Shown here: positions 63,385 to 64,000 of the stretch, piece by piece
How positions within the stretch are numbered: position 1 is the stretch's first letter
Layout: every line of letters starts with the position of its first letter
From: Salinibacter grassmerensis
Lineage (GTDB): Bacteria; Bacteroidota; Rhodothermia; Rhodothermales; Salinibacteraceae
Assembly (NCBI RefSeq): GCF_947077765.1
Contig: NZ_CAMTTF010000001.1
Coordinates: forward strand, 532,818 to 596,817
Reading direction: 5' to 3'
DNA: 64,000 nucleotides
Position numbers and translations under genes: made by a program
Notes under the pieces: generated by a model
Database searches by the model: none
What the model saw: the letters and a program-made list of their open reading frames with translations, nothing else
What the model was told of the DNA's origin: nothing

Positions 63385-64000
63385 ATGGGCGTGATGACGA
63401 TAGACGGACCGCCGGTGTCGAGTAGTAGCGGGTGTTGCTGGAGTGGAGACATCGGGAGGGGGCGGCTCGCCGTTGGGAGTGTCTTGGGACTGCTGGTTGG
63501 CCTTCTCGTGTCCTGTGCCAATCCGCAGGCCCCAAGTGGGGGGCCGAGAGACAGCACGCCGCCCTCGGTCGTCGAGACGCGCCCCGTGCGCGACACCGTT
63601 GACGTGTCCACGGACGCGGAGGCGCTGCGCGTCGAGTTTTCGGAGTACGTCGAGCGAAGCACCCTCTCGCAGTCGCTTTCGATCACCCCGACCTTCGAGC
63701 AACGTCCCCAGTTTAGCTGGGACGGACAGGCGGTCGAAATTCAATTTCCGTCCGCCCTTCGCGACAGCACGACGTACATCTTTACGTTCGATACGAACCT
63801 GAGCGACGCCCGCGGCGTCTCGCTCGAAACCCCGATCACGGTGGCGTTTTCGACGGGGGAGCGCATCAATCGGGGCCAGATTGAAGGACGTGTCGTAGAT
63901 GGCCGGGAGGGCACCACCCAGCAGGGCGTGGATGTGTTCGCGTACGCCCTGCCATCGGGAGCGGGGGCCGTTCGGCCGCTGCCCGATGCGCCCGGCTACC
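63385..64000 (+). CDS. N-terminal part of an Ig-like domain lipoprotein (cut by window end)
   Basis: The frame is open to the last base. The start may be ATG 63385, ATG 63394 or GTG 63415. A hydrophobic stretch VLGLLVGLLVSC is the lipoprotein signal with the lipid-bearing cysteine (about residue 45 from 63385). It is followed by ANPQAPSGGPRDSTPPSVVE and later LRVEFSEYVE and DSTTYIFTF with VAFSTGE. This is the Bacteroidota Ig-like (Big_5/SbsA-type) lipoprotein family with the GGP(K/R)DxxPP motif. A further beta domain begins at the edge (IEGRVVDGREGTTQQGVDV). It is probably on the outer membrane. Confidence 0.85.
   Translation, partial: MGVMTIDGPPVSSSSGCCWSGDIGRGRLAVGSVLGLLVGLLVSCANPQAPSGGPRDSTPPSVVETRPVRDTVDVSTDAEALRVEFSEYVERSTLSQSLSITPTFEQRPQFSWDGQAVEIQFPSALRDSTTYIFTFDTNLSDARGVSLETPITVAFSTGERINRGQIEGRVVDGREGTTQQGVDVFAYALPSGAGAVRPLPDAPGY

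Overview
The window comes from a GC-rich, halophilic member of the Rhodothermota/Bacteroidota, most likely Salinibacter ruber or a close relative. Grounds for this are the acidic proteins with few lysines, Bacteroidota-type families (a one-protein hybrid two-component sensor, a GGP-type Ig-like lipoprotein, linked metY/metX, a lone TrpB2), weak Shine-Dalgarno signals, and one histidine kinase whose catalytic core reads like a haloarchaeal one. The assignment is from pattern recognition, not from a search. No insertion sequence, phage gene, integrase or CRISPR array was seen.

Layout. 1-8 kb: end of a ZapE/AFG1-like ATPase gene, trpB2, typA/bipA, an AP2-domain protein, a CbpA-type J protein and a biotin carboxylase. 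8-21 kb: three large multi-PAS histidine kinases on the minus strand (885, 2114 and 736 aa) with no response regulator beside them, plus a small PilZ-tail-like ORF. 21-28 kb: a minus-strand operon tetR-oprM-like-hlyD-like-RND, headed by a double dyad that looks like the repressor's operator, then a divergent cyclophilin. 28.6-33.7 kb: a SAM-I riboswitch with a terminator, followed by metY, metX, an aspartate kinase and homoserine dehydrogenase, i.e. the aspartate-to-homocysteine route in one regulated unit. 33.9-42.6 kb: two adjacent hybrid kinases with related kinase/receiver halves but unrelated sensors (a beta-propeller and a tandem OB-fold-like array). 43-48 kb: gltA-sdhC-sdhD-sdhA-sdhB with a strong terminator after sdhB. 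48.8-58 kb: rng, a small conserved protein overlapping a PhnP-like hydrolase gene, aroQ, a YdjM-like membrane protein, murJ, a YqgE/AlgH protein, a NuoI-like ferredoxin, a DinB-like protein and holA. 58-64 kb: a putative membrane anti-sigma protein, tRNA-Val(CAC) with a terminator, a DUF3177-like membrane protein, a low-molecular-weight phosphatase, a small acidic protein, a SpoU rRNA methyltransferase, glutamate dehydrogenase, and the start of an Ig-like lipoprotein cut by the window end.

Function and novelty. The best-supported system is the riboswitch-led methionine operon, in which the aspartate kinase and homoserine dehydrogenase both appear to lack ACT domains, so control seems to lie in the RNA. 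The least familiar material is in the signalling genes: a kinase with twelve PAS domains, one of them LOV-like but without the photoactive cysteine; a membrane hybrid kinase with about seven OB-fold-like repeats; and a neighbouring duplicate with a degenerate first receiver. Degenerate 7-bp-periodic repeats sit between several genes, and between metY and metX they form a long inverted repeat. An RNase G with no cysteine, hence no Zn-link, is also unusual.
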